6,009 bases of DNA from Pseudomonadota bacterium (GTDB lineage: Bacteria > Pseudomonadota > Gammaproteobacteria > Burkholderiales > Burkholderiaceae_B). The notes beneath the pieces are model-generated. The model was not told the DNA's origin, did not search any database, and was given only the letters and a program-made list of their open reading frames with translations. How positions within the stretch are numbered: the first letter of the stretch is position 1; each line of letters starts with the position of its first letter. The position numbers and the translations under genes are program-made. Below are positions 1 to 5,779 of the stretch, one piece after another. The stretch lies in the NCBI GenBank assembly GCA_023389535.1, contig JAEWEH010000048.1:1-6009 (forward strand), given 5' to 3'.

Positions 1-953
1 CATGACTTCCTTTGCGAGAGTTCCGCCAGCGCCCGCAGCCAAGACAAGGCGGCGCTTGGCAAAGGCCATTCCGCCAGCGGCCTGGCCACCGCGATATTGA
101 AGGCCAGGGCCGGCCGCCCGGCATCCGCGCCGAGTTCCGCAGCCAGATAGCGGTGCGCCAGGGCGACATCCGCTTCCAGCCGGGATGCAATGATGGCGTA
201 TCGGCCCGCAGGATTTCGCTGCAACTGCCCTGCCGCCCAACGGGCCGCCATACGCCATTCGCCGTCGGGATCGGCGGCGGCGACGCGCCTTACACTGGAG
301 GGCGGCGCAGAAGGGCGGACCAGGCGCCGCAGCGTGACGCCCTGCCCTTGCAGCGTATTCAATAAGGCGGCGAAGCGCGGGGAAAGCTCCTTGAAACCTG
401 CCAGGACCAACGTATCGAAACCCCATTGCAAGCCTCGGGAGCGGGCGGCGGCAAGCAGGCCTTGGTAAGCCATATTGCCGTCTTCCATGTCCATATCGGA
501 AAGCAACTGCCGATATTGCTGCCGCCATAGACGGAAGCGCTGGTAGTCCGCGGTTTCGTATTCGCGCGCAACCTGGATTTGCCATTCATCCAGCAGGCGG
601 TCGGCCTCGGCGGCGAGCCTGGCCGCTTGAGGCACATCCAGCAGGGCACGGTCGGCTTCAGCATCGGCAATGACGCGCTGCCAGATCAATTGCGAGCCGA
701 AGGCGTCGGCCATATGTGATGCGAGCCGGGCATCCGGTTGAAAAGACAGTTGGTCGGCAGCCCTGCGTAGCCAGCCTGACAGCGGCACGACATCGGGCGC
801 CGCCATGACGCTGCGGCCCTGACCCAAAGTGGCCGACAATTCGCCCAGGACCCGGCGCGCGTGGCGATTGTTGACGGTCAGGATCAGTGTATTTCCCGGA
901 GCCAGGTCCACCAGGTCTTCCAGGCTGATGGGCGTAAACGTATCGATTATCAT
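1..953 (-). CDS. AddB-like PD-(D/E)XK nuclease family DNA repair protein, N-terminal part (runs off left edge)
   Basis: The minus frame is open without a stop from the ATG at 953-951 to the window edge, giving 317 complete residues. The protein resembles the family annotated as probable DNA repair protein or PD-(D/E)XK nuclease family protein, which is AddB-like: an inactivated helicase-type N-terminal region followed by a C-terminal nuclease. Family-like stretches are TVNNRHARRV (about 26-35), LLDEWQI (120-126) and LVLAGFKELSP (182-192). The catalytic nuclease motif would lie beyond the left edge, so nuclease activity cannot be confirmed here. Such proteins usually sit beside a UvrD/AddA-type helicase and are thought to act in double-strand break processing; that partner would be off-window. 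The start is chosen because homology begins at once and the nearest upstream ATG (964-962) is out of frame and hits a stop within a few codons. A weak GAAGA lies just upstream. Family assignment is moderately confident; the reading frame is near certain. Confidence 0.82.
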   Translation of the reverse strand, partial: MIIDTFTPISLEDLVDLAPGNTLILTVNNRHARRVLGELSATLGQGRSVMAAPDVVPLSGWLRRAADQLSFQPDARLASHMADAFGSQLIWQRVIADAEADRALLDVPQAARLAAEADRLLDEWQIQVAREYETADYQRFRLWRQQYRQLLSDMDMEDGNMAYQGLLAAARSRGLQWGFDTLVLAGFKELSPRFAALLNTLQGQGVTLRRLVRPSAPPSSVRRVAAADPDGEWRMAARWAAGQLQRNPAGRYAIIASRLEADVALAHRYLAAELGADAGRPALAFNIAVARPLAEWPLPSAALSWLRALAELSQRKS

Positions 954-1053
954 GGGATCTTCATAAGACAATCCGCCAGCAGGCAAGATGCCCATTCTAA
1001 CGAGAAGCTTCATGCTCGGGGCGCCGGGTGGACAAATTTAAACGTTTGCTGCC
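954..1053. other. Divergent intergenic region between the nuclease gene and modE
   Basis: This 100-bp gap must hold promoters for both flanking genes. The only clear sequence structure is an AT-rich patch at 1034-1047 containing the palindromes AAATTT and AAACGTTT, ending 6 bases before the modE start. No convincing sigma-70 -35/-10 pair, Shine-Dalgarno for modE, or ModE-type operator is visible, so there is no sign that modE regulates itself. Confidence 0.5.
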
Positions 1054-1884
1054 ATGCCCTCCAAATCACCCTTCCCAGTCTCGTCTCCGTCGGTCGAATT
1101 AAGCGGTTCGATCTGGTTTCGTTCGGGCCAGCAAAACTGGGGCAGCCAGAAACGCATGGATTTGCTGGCCGCCATTGCCGAACATGGGTCCATCAGCGCG
1201 GCGGCCAAAGCCATCGGCCTGAGCTACAAGGCTGCCTGGGATGCCGTGGACACCATGAACAACCTGGCCGGCGACGCGCTGGTGCTGCGCAGCACGGGTG
1301 GGCAACGCGGGGGCGGCGCCACCCTGACGCCAAGGGCCCATGAACTTCTGCAGCTGTACCAGGCGCTGCGTCAGGAGCATGAGCGTTTCATGGCCCGGCT
1401 GGCCGCCGCCAGCGACCCTGCGTCCCGCAACCTGGAGCTCATACAACATATGATGATTCAAACCTCGGCCCGCAATAAATTATTGGGCACCGTGATGCAT
1501 GTACGAGCGGGTGCGGTCAACGATGAACTTACGCTGGACATCGGCAAGGGACAGCGCGTAGTCGCCTCCATCACCAGCGAAAGCACGCGCAATCTCGGCC
1601 TCGAAGCCGGCAGGCGCGCGCTCGCATTCATCAAGGCCACATCGGTGATTGTTGGATTGCCGGGCGAAGGCCTGAAGCTGTCCGCGCGCAATCAGCTGCC
1701 GGGGCGCATTACGCGGATCACGGAAGGCGCCGTCAATGCGGAAGCCTGTATCGAACTGATTTCGGGGCAAGTGATCGCCGCCACCCTTAGCATGGAAAGC
1801 CTCGCGTCGATGCCGTTGCAGGAAGGCCAGGAGGTTTACGCAATCTTCAAGGCATCCAGCGTCATGCTGGGCGTGATGGACTGA
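1054..1884 (+). CDS. modE: Molybdate-responsive transcriptional regulator ModE
   Basis: A 276-residue cytoplasmic DNA-binding protein that senses molybdate and normally represses molybdate uptake genes; E. coli ModE is 262 residues. The N-terminal winged helix-turn-helix (LysR-like) spans about residues 35-115, with the family signatures GLSYKAAWDA (55-64) and TGGQRGGGATLT (81-92) and a helical linker to about 130. Two Mop (TOBE-type) molybdate-binding repeats follow. Repeat 1 runs from TSARN (137-141) to FIKATSVIV (192-200). Repeat 2 runs from SARNQLPG (210-217) to IFKASSVML (264-272). Both repeats keep an intact SARN motif, whereas the second repeat of E. coli ModE, as I recall it, is degenerate there. 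The ATG at 1054 is chosen because the next in-frame ATG (residue 35) would cut into the first helix; no good Shine-Dalgarno precedes it. The gene converges on modC and overlaps its end by 49 bp. Its likely target is the operator at 4244-4269. Confidence 0.96.
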   Translation: MPSKSPFPVSSPSVELSGSIWFRSGQQNWGSQKRMDLLAAIAEHGSISAAAKAIGLSYKAAWDAVDTMNNLAGDALVLRSTGGQRGGGATLTPRAHELLQLYQALRQEHERFMARLAAASDPASRNLELIQHMMIQTSARNKLLGTVMHVRAGAVNDELTLDIGKGQRVVASITSESTRNLGLEAGRRALAFIKATSVIVGLPGEGLKLSARNQLPGRITRITEGAVNAEACIELISGQVIAATLSMESLASMPLQEGQEVYAIFKASSVMLGVMD

Positions 1885-2585
1885 TCGGCCAGCAAGCGCT
1901 GCGGCAAATCCCGGGCTCTGCAATCGCCCACTACCCGGCCGTCCTGTATGCGGAAGACCTGGTCGGCCAGGACCAAGGCGTCGTCGGGATCATGCGTGAT
2001 CAGTATGGTCGGAATGTCCAGCTTGCCTTGCAATGCGGCCAACTCTTCGCGCATGCGGCTGCGCAACCCCACGTCCAGTGCCGACAAAGGCTCATCCAGC
2101 AACAGCAATCTGGGTTGCACCGCCAGAGCCCGCGCCAGCGCGACGCGCTGTTGCTGGCCACCGGATATTTCGGCCGGATAGCTGTGCAGGATGGCGTTCA
2201 GCTCGAATGATTCGACCCAACGCTGCACGCTGCCAGGCAATGCACCGCCACGAGGATTCAGCCAGCCTTTCCTCAGTCCGAACGCAATATTCTGCGCGAC
2301 AGTCAGGTGAGGAAAGAGGCCATAATCCTGCTGCAGATAGCCCAGCTTGCGCTCCCGCGGCGCCAAGCATATATCCCGTTCGGAATCGAACAGGGTGACG
2401 CCGCCAACCCGTATATAACCCGCATCGGGACGCATCAACCCCGCCATGGCCCTGAGCGTCAGGCTCTTGCCGGCGCCGGAAGGCCCGAACAAAGCAATGC
2501 GCCGGGCGCCGGATTCGATGCGGACATCCAGTTCGAAACGGCGGGCGCCAGCGGCGACCTCGCGCTTTATATGCAGGCTGATCAT
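1836..2585 (-). CDS. modC: Molybdate ABC transporter ATP-binding protein ModC (short form)
   Basis: A 249-residue ATPase that powers molybdate import with the ModB dimer at the cytoplasmic face. All ABC motifs are present: Walker A GPSGAGKS (34-41), Q-loop LQQD followed by GLFPHLTV (84-96), signature ISGGQQQR (140-147), Walker B LLLLDEP (160-166), D-loop SALD (168-171) and the switch His in ITHD (His198). The start ATG at 2585-2583 overlaps the modB stop as TGATG, and AAGGGGG lies a few bases upstream, so translation is probably coupled. A longer frame from 2663 would run inside modB and lacks family support. E. coli ModC is about 352 residues, with a C-terminal Mop/TOBE domain. Here the protein stops after the ATPase domain plus a short tail, so it has no regulatory molybdate-binding domain. 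The last 16 codons lie antisense to the end of modE. The TAA stop is at 1838-1836. Confidence 0.95.
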   Translation of the reverse strand: MISLHIKREVAAGARRFELDVRIESGARRIALFGPSGAGKSLTLRAMAGLMRPDAGYIRVGGVTLFDSERDICLAPRERKLGYLQQDYGLFPHLTVAQNIAFGLRKGWLNPRGGALPGSVQRWVESFELNAILHSYPAEISGGQQQRVALARALAVQPRLLLLDEPLSALDVGLRSRMREELAALQGKLDIPTILITHDPDDALVLADQVFRIQDGRVVGDCRARDLPQRLLADQSITPSMTLDALKIA

Positions 2586-3271
2586 CAGGCCTGCCCCCTT
2601 GCCACCGCCATGCGCGAACGGTCGGGCGCCAGCCTGCCGGCAATCAGCAGCACCACAATGCATGCCAGCGATGTCGTCAATACCAATACGTTGGCCAGGC
2701 TGTCGTTGCCCGCCTGCACCGCCTCGTAGATGGCGATGGACAGCGTCTGGGTCTTGCCTGGAATACTGCCTGCGATCATCAGCGTGGCGCCGAATTCACC
2801 CAGGGCCCGCGCGAAGGCAAGCAACACGCCGGCGAGTATGCCGCGCATGGCCAGAGGCAGCGTCACCCGGAAGAAGATGCCCATGGCGCTGATGCCCAAC
2901 ACTTGGGCTGCGTGCTCCAGAGCATGGTCCACATCTTCAAAGGCGGCACGCGCGGCCTTGAGCACCATGGGGAAAGCCACCACGGTCGCGGCGATCACCG
3001 CGCCTTGCCAGGTGAACACCAGCACAATGCCCATGTCGGCCAGCCATGACCCCAGCCAGCCGCGCCGGCCCAGCAGGACCAGCAGGTAATAGCCGATCAC
3101 GGTGGGGGGCAGGACCATGGGCAGTGTCAGCACCGAATCCACCACGTCGGACCAAGTGGATTGCCAGCGCGATAGGCCATACGCCACCGCAATGCCCAGC
3201 ACCGCCGACAATACGGTGGTCCAGCCCGCCACCTTCAGCGACAGCAGCAGAGGTGTGCCGATCTCAGCCAT
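2585..3271 (-). CDS. modB: Molybdate ABC transporter permease ModB
   Basis: A 228-residue inner-membrane permease; a homodimer forms the molybdate channel and docks ModC. About five hydrophobic segments can be read near residues 8-31, 51-69, 84-107, 142-164 and 194-213. The ModB-typical stretch LPMVLPPTVIGYYLL occupies 50-64. The cytoplasmic EAA-type coupling loop, with EHAAQVLG (119-126) and the trailing FFRVTLPLA (133-141), is intact; this loop contacts the ATPase. The ATG at 3271 is the start because the same frame carries a TGA a few codons upstream. It lies 23 nt after the modA stop, and no strong Shine-Dalgarno is visible in that gap, so it may depend on coupling to modA translation. 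The stop shares one base with the modC start. The length is normal for the family. Confidence 0.96.
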   Translation of the reverse strand: MAEIGTPLLLSLKVAGWTTVLSAVLGIAVAYGLSRWQSTWSDVVDSVLTLPMVLPPTVIGYYLLVLLGRRGWLGSWLADMGIVLVFTWQGAVIAATVVAFPMVLKAARAAFEDVDHALEHAAQVLGISAMGIFFRVTLPLAMRGILAGVLLAFARALGEFGATLMIAGSIPGKTQTLSIAIYEAVQAGNDSLANVLVLTTSLACIVVLLIAGRLAPDRSRMAVARGQA

Positions 3272-3294
3272 GGATTGACGCCATCAACAACCGG

Positions 3295-4062
3295 TCAAGG
3301 CTTGGAGAAGCCATACTTGGCGAGTATCGCCTCGCCTTTGGCCGAAAAGACGAAGTCATAATAATCCTTGGCCAGCGGATGGCGGCCATCGCGCTTGACC
3401 AGCGCGATAGGATAGAGAACCGGGATGGGGGAAGCCAGCCTTTCGACCACTTTCACCTTGTCGGGCATGATCGCCGCGTCTGTGGCGAAAACAAAACCGG
3501 CATCCACTTCGCCGCGCGCCACGTAATCCAGCACTTGACGCACATTCTGGCCGAGAATTTCATTGCGCTTGACGGTATCCCAGTTGCCGGAGTGTTCCAG
3601 CGCGGCCTTGGTATAGCGGCCTGCGGGAACCGTGGCCGGGTTGCCCAGCGCGACACGCTTGACGCTCGCACCCTTCAGGTCTGCGACGGAGCTGATCTTC
3701 AGTTCGTTGGCCGCCGGCACGATCAGCACCACTTCATTGCGGACGAAGTCGCGGCGGGTGGCCTCGTCGATATTCCCGGCCTGCACGGCCTTGTCCATGG
3801 CCTTCTGGTCGGCCGATGCAAACACATCGATGGGCGCGCCCTGTATGATTTGCTGCGCCAGCGCGTCGGAGCCGGCAAAGCTGTTCAGCACCTTGGTGTC
3901 CGCACGTTCTTGCTGGAACTGGACGCCGATTTCGGTAAAGGCGTTGGTCAGGCTGGCCGCGGCCGCCACCAGCATGTCATTGGCGGAAGCCTGGGCATGC
4001 CAGCCCCACGCCAGCAACGCCGACACCACCGCAACCCGCTTGAATTTTGAAATCGTCCTCAT
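3295..4062 (-). CDS. modA: Molybdate-binding periplasmic protein ModA
   Basis: A 255-residue precursor of the periplasmic receptor that captures molybdate (and usually tungstate) and delivers it to ModBC. The signal peptide has a basic n-region (MRTISKFKR), a hydrophobic core (VAVVSALLAWGW) and a likely cleavage after ASA at residue 27. Hallmarks of the ModA fold follow: AAASLTNAF (34-42), FAGSDALAQQI (62-72), GAPIDVFASADQKAMD (75-90), GNPATVPAGRY (140-150) and GFVFATDA (189-196). By alignment to my memory of E. coli ModA, the oxyanion contacts Ser12, Ser39, Ala125 and Val152 have plausible counterparts (Ser37, about Ser65, Ala147, Val174), while Tyr170 appears to be Phe192. The start is supported by AAAAGGA at 4078-4072, 9 nt from the ATG. 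It is the first gene of the modABC operon, transcribed from a ModE-type promoter about 180 nt upstream. Confidence 0.96.
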   Translation of the reverse strand: MRTISKFKRVAVVSALLAWGWHAQASANDMLVAAAASLTNAFTEIGVQFQQERADTKVLNSFAGSDALAQQIIQGAPIDVFASADQKAMDKAVQAGNIDEATRRDFVRNEVVLIVPAANELKISSVADLKGASVKRVALGNPATVPAGRYTKAALEHSGNWDTVKRNEILGQNVRQVLDYVARGEVDAGFVFATDAAIMPDKVKVVERLASPIPVLYPIALVKRDGRHPLAKDYYDFVFSAKGEAILAKYGFSKP

Positions 4063-4078
4063 GTCCTTTATTCCTTTT
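4063..4078 (-). promoter_or_regulatory. modA ribosome binding site
   Basis: On the minus strand AAAAGGA (4078-4072) is a good Shine-Dalgarno placed 9 nt before the ATG. A second AAAGGA (4069-4064) lies too close to the ATG to be the main site but belongs to the segment AGGACATGA that the leader can sequester by base pairing. Confidence 0.75.
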
Positions 4079-4241
4079 GTATTGCGACATCAGTTCCAGA
4101 TAAGCATGCCGCCAACAAAAGGCAGGACATGATGTCCAAGGCAAGCTCCGCCCTGCGGAAGCAGCGCCGTACGCGCCGACACCCCATACCTTGCCGCAGC
4201 CGTATACATCTTCGGAAGCAATGCATTATTGCTGTCGTTGA
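4063..4241 (-). promoter_or_regulatory. Long, potentially structured 5' leader of modABC
   Basis: From the predicted transcription start (about 4241) to the modA ATG there are roughly 180 untranslated nucleotides. In transcript order the leader can form a perfect 6-bp hairpin with a 5-nt loop (AGCAAT/ATTGCT, 4233-4217). Two mutually exclusive 6-bp stems follow: CTGCGG 4199-4194 with CCGCAG 4158-4153, and GGCAAG 4195-4190 with CTTGCC 4145-4140. Next comes a hairpin GGACA-TCA-TGTCC (4137-4125). Finally, a 9-base element at 4132-4124 is perfectly complementary to the modA start region (4067-4059). No intrinsic terminator with a U-tract is visible. These are base-pairing observations only. I cannot match the leader to the Moco riboswitch or another named RNA family by eye. 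Confidence 0.45.
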
Positions 4242-4243
4242 AA

Positions 4244-4269
4244 CCGTAATATATATACCTACATAACGG
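4244..4269. promoter_or_regulatory. Predicted ModE operator (molybdenum box)
   Basis: This is a 26-bp imperfect palindrome with outer arms CCGT and ACGG. The half-sites are CGTAATATA on the plus strand (4245-4253) and CGTTATGTA read on the minus strand (4268-4260), which agree at 7 of 9 positions. Half-sites of the CGTTATATA type separated by about 6 bases are typical of ModE boxes upstream of modA genes. The site covers the -10 hexamer and most of the spacer of the modA promoter, so bound ModE-molybdate would exclude RNA polymerase. The presence of modE at the same locus supports the call; binding itself is inferred. Confidence 0.78.
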
Positions 4270-4277
4270 GGTGTCAA
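4248..4277 (-). promoter_or_regulatory. Sigma-70 promoter of modABC
   Basis: Read on the minus strand, a perfect -35 hexamer TTGACA lies at 4277-4272. The -10 is either TATATA (4255-4250, 16-bp spacer) or TATATT (4253-4248, 18-bp spacer) within an alternating TA run. The predicted transcription start is near 4241. The ModE-type palindrome lies over the spacer and -10, the usual geometry for repression. Confidence 0.72.
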
Positions 4278-4353
4278 ATAGGCGCTGCGAAGTCCGCGCG
4301 CCGGTCACTGGCGCGGCTGCGATAAGATGATGCTCCCGATCGCGACAATGGCC
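4278..4353. promoter_or_regulatory. xerD upstream region with GC-rich hairpin
   Basis: Between the modA promoter and the preferred xerD start lies a perfect 6-bp inverted repeat, CGCGCC (4297-4302) and GGCGCG (4310-4315), around a 7-nt loop. TGCGATAAG at 4318-4326 resembles an extended -10 (TG-N-hexamer), which would start transcription near 4333 and suit translation from 4354, but no -35 accompanies it. No clear Shine-Dalgarno is seen before either candidate xerD start. Confidence 0.3.
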
Positions 4354-5259
4354 ATGAGTTCTGATTTTTCGCCCTCCCCGTCCCTGGACGCCTTCCTGGA
4401 TGCCGCCTGGCTGGAAGACGGCTTGGCCGAGAATACGCTCTCGGCCTACCGGCAGGACCTGTCCGCCTTTGCGCTGTGGCTGCACGGCAAGCGCGGCAAG
4501 GCGCTGGAACAGGCCGACACCGCGGACATCCAGGAATGGTTTGCCGCCCGGCACGCCAGCAGCAAGGCCAGTACGGCGAACCGGCGCCTGGCCGCGCTGC
4601 GCCGCTATTATCTGTGGGCTCTGCGCAAGGGCCTGGTGGCCAAGGATCCTTGCCTGACCTTGCATGCCGCCAAGCAGGCGGCGCGCTTTCCCAAGACCTT
4701 GTCGGAAGACCAGGTGGAGGCCTTGCTGCTGGCGCCGGACGAACGCAGCCCCCTGGGGCTGCGGGACCGTGCCATGCTGGAAACCCTGTATGCCACGGGC
4801 TTGCGCGTCAGCGAACTCACCGGCCTGGGTGTGCTGGACGTCGACCTGACGCAGGGCGTGGTCAGGGTGGTCATGGGAAAAGGCGGCAAAGACAGATTGG
4901 TGCCGCTGGGCGGCGAAGCCCAGCACTGGATAGAACTGTATCTGGCGCAAGCACGCCCTGCACTGTTGGGCAAGCGCCAATGCGATGCATTGTTCGTGAC
5001 GGCACGCGCAGCCGGTATGACGCGCCAGGCCTTCTGGCTGATCGTGAAGAAATATGCCCTGCAAGCCGACATCCATGCGCCCTTGTCGCCTCATGTATTG
5101 CGGCATGCCTTCGCCACGCATTTGTTGAACCATGGCGCCGACCTGCGGGTGGTTCAAATGCTGCTCGGCCATGCCGACATTTCCACCACACAGATATATA
5201 CTCATGTCGCGCGCGAACGGCTGAAAGCCTTGCATGCGCAACACCATCCGCGCGCCTGA
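4354..5259 (+). CDS. xerD: Site-specific tyrosine recombinase XerD
   Basis: A 301-residue tyrosine recombinase that, with XerC at dif and under FtsK control, resolves chromosome dimers at the division septum; E. coli XerD is 298 residues. The N-terminal SAM-like core-binding domain covers about residues 8-95 (LDAAWLEDGLAENTLSAYRQDL near 15-36) and the catalytic domain about 110-301. Using this start, the catalytic set is Arg151 (ATGLR), Lys176 (GKGGK), His247 and Arg250 (SPHVLRHAFATH), His273 (LLGHADIS) and nucleophile Tyr282 (TTQIYTH), so it should be active. The end, HAQHHPRA, closely matches E. coli XerD. The ATG at 4354 is preferred because it gives an N-terminus of family-like length. 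In-frame ATGs at 4327, 4330 and 4348 would add up to 9 residues, and none of these starts has a strong Shine-Dalgarno. It is transcribed away from modA, and the deacylase gene follows 19 nt downstream. Confidence 0.96.
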   Translation: MSSDFSPSPSLDAFLDAAWLEDGLAENTLSAYRQDLSAFALWLHGKRGKALEQADTADIQEWFAARHASSKASTANRRLAALRRYYLWALRKGLVAKDPCLTLHAAKQAARFPKTLSEDQVEALLLAPDERSPLGLRDRAMLETLYATGLRVSELTGLGVLDVDLTQGVVRVVMGKGGKDRLVPLGGEAQHWIELYLAQARPALLGKRQCDALFVTARAAGMTRQAFWLIVKKYALQADIHAPLSPHVLRHAFATHLLNHGADLRVVQMLLGHADISTTQIYTHVARERLKALHAQHHPRA

Positions 5260-5278
5260 GCACAGGATCTGCATACCC

Positions 5279-5779
5279 ATGGCCAAAGACAAGCATGTTA
5301 CGGAAACACCGGCGACCCAGCTGCTGAAGAAAAAGAAAATTCCCTACACCGAGCATCCCTACGACTACGTGGATCACGGCGGGGCCGGCGAAGCAGCCCG
5401 GCAATTGGGCCTGGACCCGCATCAGGTGGCCAAGACATTGATCATGGAGGACGAGCACGCCCGGCCATTGATCATTGTGATGCATGGTGATTGCGAAGTT
5501 TCCACTAAGAACCTGGCCCGCCAGATAGGCGCCAAGAAGGTCGGCCCCTGCACTCCGGAAACGGCTCAAAAGCATTCGGGCTACCTGGTGGGCGGCACAT
5601 CGCCTTTTGCCACACGCAAGCAGATGCCGGTGTGGATAGAGGCTAGCCTGCTGGAGTACCCAGAGATCTACCTGAATGGCGGGCGGCGCGGTTACCTGCT
5701 GGGCCTGGCCCCGGCGGTGCTGGTGGAATTGCTGGCAGCGAGGCCTGTTACCGCCGGACTTCCCAGGCATTCCGGCTGA
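5279..5779 (+). CDS. ybaK: YbaK/EbsC-type aminoacyl-tRNA deacylase (probably Cys-tRNA(Pro))
   Basis: A 166-residue single-domain cytoplasmic enzyme of the prolyl-tRNA synthetase editing-domain (INS/YbaK) superfamily, which hydrolyses mischarged tRNA, classically Cys-tRNA(Pro) made by ProRS. E. coli YbaK is 159 residues. Visible signatures are GLDPHQVAKTL (44-54), whose Lys52 matches the functionally essential Lys46 of the YbaK family, then LARQIGAKKV (79-88), GYLVGGTSPF (101-110) and YLNGGRRG (131-138). After GGRRG this protein reads YLLGL instead of the LDIEL of E. coli, so substrate preference within the superfamily is not certain. The ATG at 5279 is chosen because family homology begins there and AGGA (5264-5267) lies upstream. 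A frame starting at 5234 would overlap the end of xerD and adds no conserved sequence. The 19-nt gap after xerD suggests co-transcription. Confidence 0.92.
   Translation: MAKDKHVTETPATQLLKKKKIPYTEHPYDYVDHGGAGEAARQLGLDPHQVAKTLIMEDEHARPLIIVMHGDCEVSTKNLARQIGAKKVGPCTPETAQKHSGYLVGGTSPFATRKQMPVWIEASLLEYPEIYLNGGRRGYLLGLAPAVLVELLAARPVTAGLPRHSG

Noticed and set aside
12..670. Several open frames on both strands between 12 and 670
   Set aside because: The minus frame that starts at 953 is continuous through the region and matches a known repair-protein family; the others are shadows.
3046..4050. A 334-codon plus-strand frame opposite modA and modB
   Set aside because: It covers two clearly coding genes on the other strand and shows no recognisable domain; it is a codon-bias shadow.
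4201..4210. A second ModE-like half-site, CGTATACAT
   Set aside because: It has no matching partner half-site at the right spacing and lies downstream of the predicted transcription start.
4090..5292. A 400-codon open frame on the minus strand opposite xerD
   Set aside because: It is antisense to an intact xerD with all catalytic residues, has low-complexity Gln/Arg-rich composition typical of GC-rich shadow frames, and extends through the modA leader and the promoter.
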